Source: an uncultured Akkermansia sp. (GTDB lineage Bacteria; Verrucomicrobiota; Verrucomicrobiia; Verrucomicrobiales; Akkermansiaceae). Taken from it: 6,409 nucleotides of DNA. The notes below the pieces were generated by a model. The model was not told the origin of the DNA. It saw only the letters and a program-made list of their open reading frames with translations, and ran no database searches. Each line of letters starts with the position of its first letter. Position 1 is the stretch's first letter. Shown here piece by piece: positions 5,969-6,409 of the stretch. The position numbers were made by a program, and so were the translations under genes. The stretch lies in assembly GCA_904501915.1 (NCBI GenBank), contig CAJGCV010000103.1, positions 1 to 6,409 of the forward strand, written 5' to 3'.

Positions 5969-5998
5969 AAAACCGGCGCGCCCGCAGGCGCGCCGGTT
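5969..5998 (-). terminator. GC-rich hairpin between guaB and the flavoprotein gene, probable guaB terminator
   Basis: AACCGGCGCGCC (5971-5982) pairs perfectly over 12 bp with GGCGCGCCGGTT (5987-5998), with a 4-nt loop. Read on the minus strand, the stem ends GGTT and continues TTG, giving four T in a row, two of them in the stem. It lies 30 bp past the guaB stop and about 11 bp before the flavoprotein start. The T-run is short, so termination may be partial. Confidence 0.65.
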
Positions 5999-6027
5999 AA
6001 ATTAATCTTTAATCCTTAATCACTCTA

Positions 6028-6409
6028 TCAGCGGCTGTAGTTGCCGGGGTCCTGAGTAATGGTCACATCGTGCGGGTGGCTTTCCTGCAGACCGCCGGAG
6101 GTGATACGCACGAAGCGGGCATGCTCACGCAGCTCGTTGAGGCTCTTGGCGCCCAGGTAACCCATGCCGGAGCGCAGACCGCCCACCAGCTGGAAGATAA
6201 CGTCTGCCAGCATACCCTTGTAAGGCACGCGGGCTTCCACACCCTCGGCCACGAGCTTGCCGCTGCCGTTCTGACCGTAGCGGTCGCCGGAGCCGGCACG
6301 CATAGCGCCCAGGGAGCCCATGCCGCGGTAGGTCTTGAAGTTGCGGCCCTGGTAGTGCACCACAGCACCGGGGCTTTCCTCGCAACCAGCCAGCAGGCCG
6401 CCCATCATG
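6028..6409 (-). CDS. guaB: IMP dehydrogenase, C-terminal part, 5' end outside the window
   Basis: The last 126 residues of inosine-5'-monophosphate dehydrogenase (EC 1.1.1.205), which oxidises IMP to XMP with NAD+ in guanine nucleotide synthesis. In order it shows MMGGLLAGCEESPG, YRGMGSLGAM (the IMP-phosphate and flap region), SGDRYGQ with the Arg-Tyr pair of the mobile flap (R43, Y44 of the visible part), EGVEARVPYKG, LVGGLRSGMGYLGA, and FVRITSGGLQESHPHDVTIT followed by NYSR at the end. These line up closely with known bacterial enzymes. The catalytic cysteine loop and CBS domains would lie beyond 6409. The frame is open to the window edge, so the first Met here is internal. TGA at 6028-6030 is followed directly by an in-frame TAG. 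Confidence 0.96.
   Translation of the reverse strand, partial: MMGGLLAGCEESPGAVVHYQGRNFKTYRGMGSLGAMRAGSGDRYGQNGSGKLVAEGVEARVPYKGMLADVIFQLVGGLRSGMGYLGAKSLNELREHARFVRITSGGLQESHPHDVTITQDPGNYSR

Noticed and set aside
5495..6019. Plus-strand open frames (5495-6019 and 5571-6005) opposite the flavoprotein gene
   Set aside because: Both are antisense to a clear flavin reductase-like gene, have no recognisable domain and run through the GC-rich hairpin.

Overview
The window looks like chromosomal DNA of a Verrucomicrobiota bacterium, most likely an Akkermansia-like gut organism. The pointers are a PEP-CTERM protein carrying an autotransporter-associated beta-strand (PATR) repeat, a secreted family 16 glycoside hydrolase of the laminarinase / mucin-glycanase type, weak or absent Shine-Dalgarno sequences, and moderately GC-rich DNA. 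The taxon is inferred from protein character, since no rRNA or other marker gene is present.

Layout. Positions 1-1271 (+) hold the 3' part of a PEP-CTERM surface protein. Positions 1375-2289 (+) encode a secreted GH16 endoglycanase with a lysine-rich C-terminal tail. Its stop codon overlaps the start of a small four-helix membrane protein (2289-2738, +). That gene ends 14 bp inside the 3' end of the convergent aroC (chorismate synthase, 2725-3807, -). The intergenic stretch 3808-4187 contains a candidate aroC promoter with a 7-6-7 dyad in its spacer, a 219-bp insertion (3904-4122) with 20/21-matching terminal inverted repeats and perfect 8-bp target duplications, and a candidate promoter for the next gene. 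Positions 4188-5378 (+) encode an unrecognised secreted protein made of three diverged copies of a beta-rich module of about 82 residues. A strong intrinsic terminator (5395-5437) follows. The minus-strand genes are a flavin reductase-like flavoprotein (5453-5959) and the 3' end of guaB (IMP dehydrogenase, 6028-6409), with a 12-bp GC-rich hairpin between them.

How the genes relate. The plus-strand genes on the left form an extracytoplasmic group: an exosortase-sorted surface protein, then a secreted glycanase translationally coupled to a membrane protein. aroC and guaB are housekeeping genes of aromatic amino acid and purine synthesis. The best candidates for something undescribed are the MITE-like element between two divergent promoters and the triple-repeat secreted protein. 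I found no CRISPR array, RNA gene, toxin-antitoxin pair or recognisable defence system. Taken as a whole the window is mostly ordinary chromosome.
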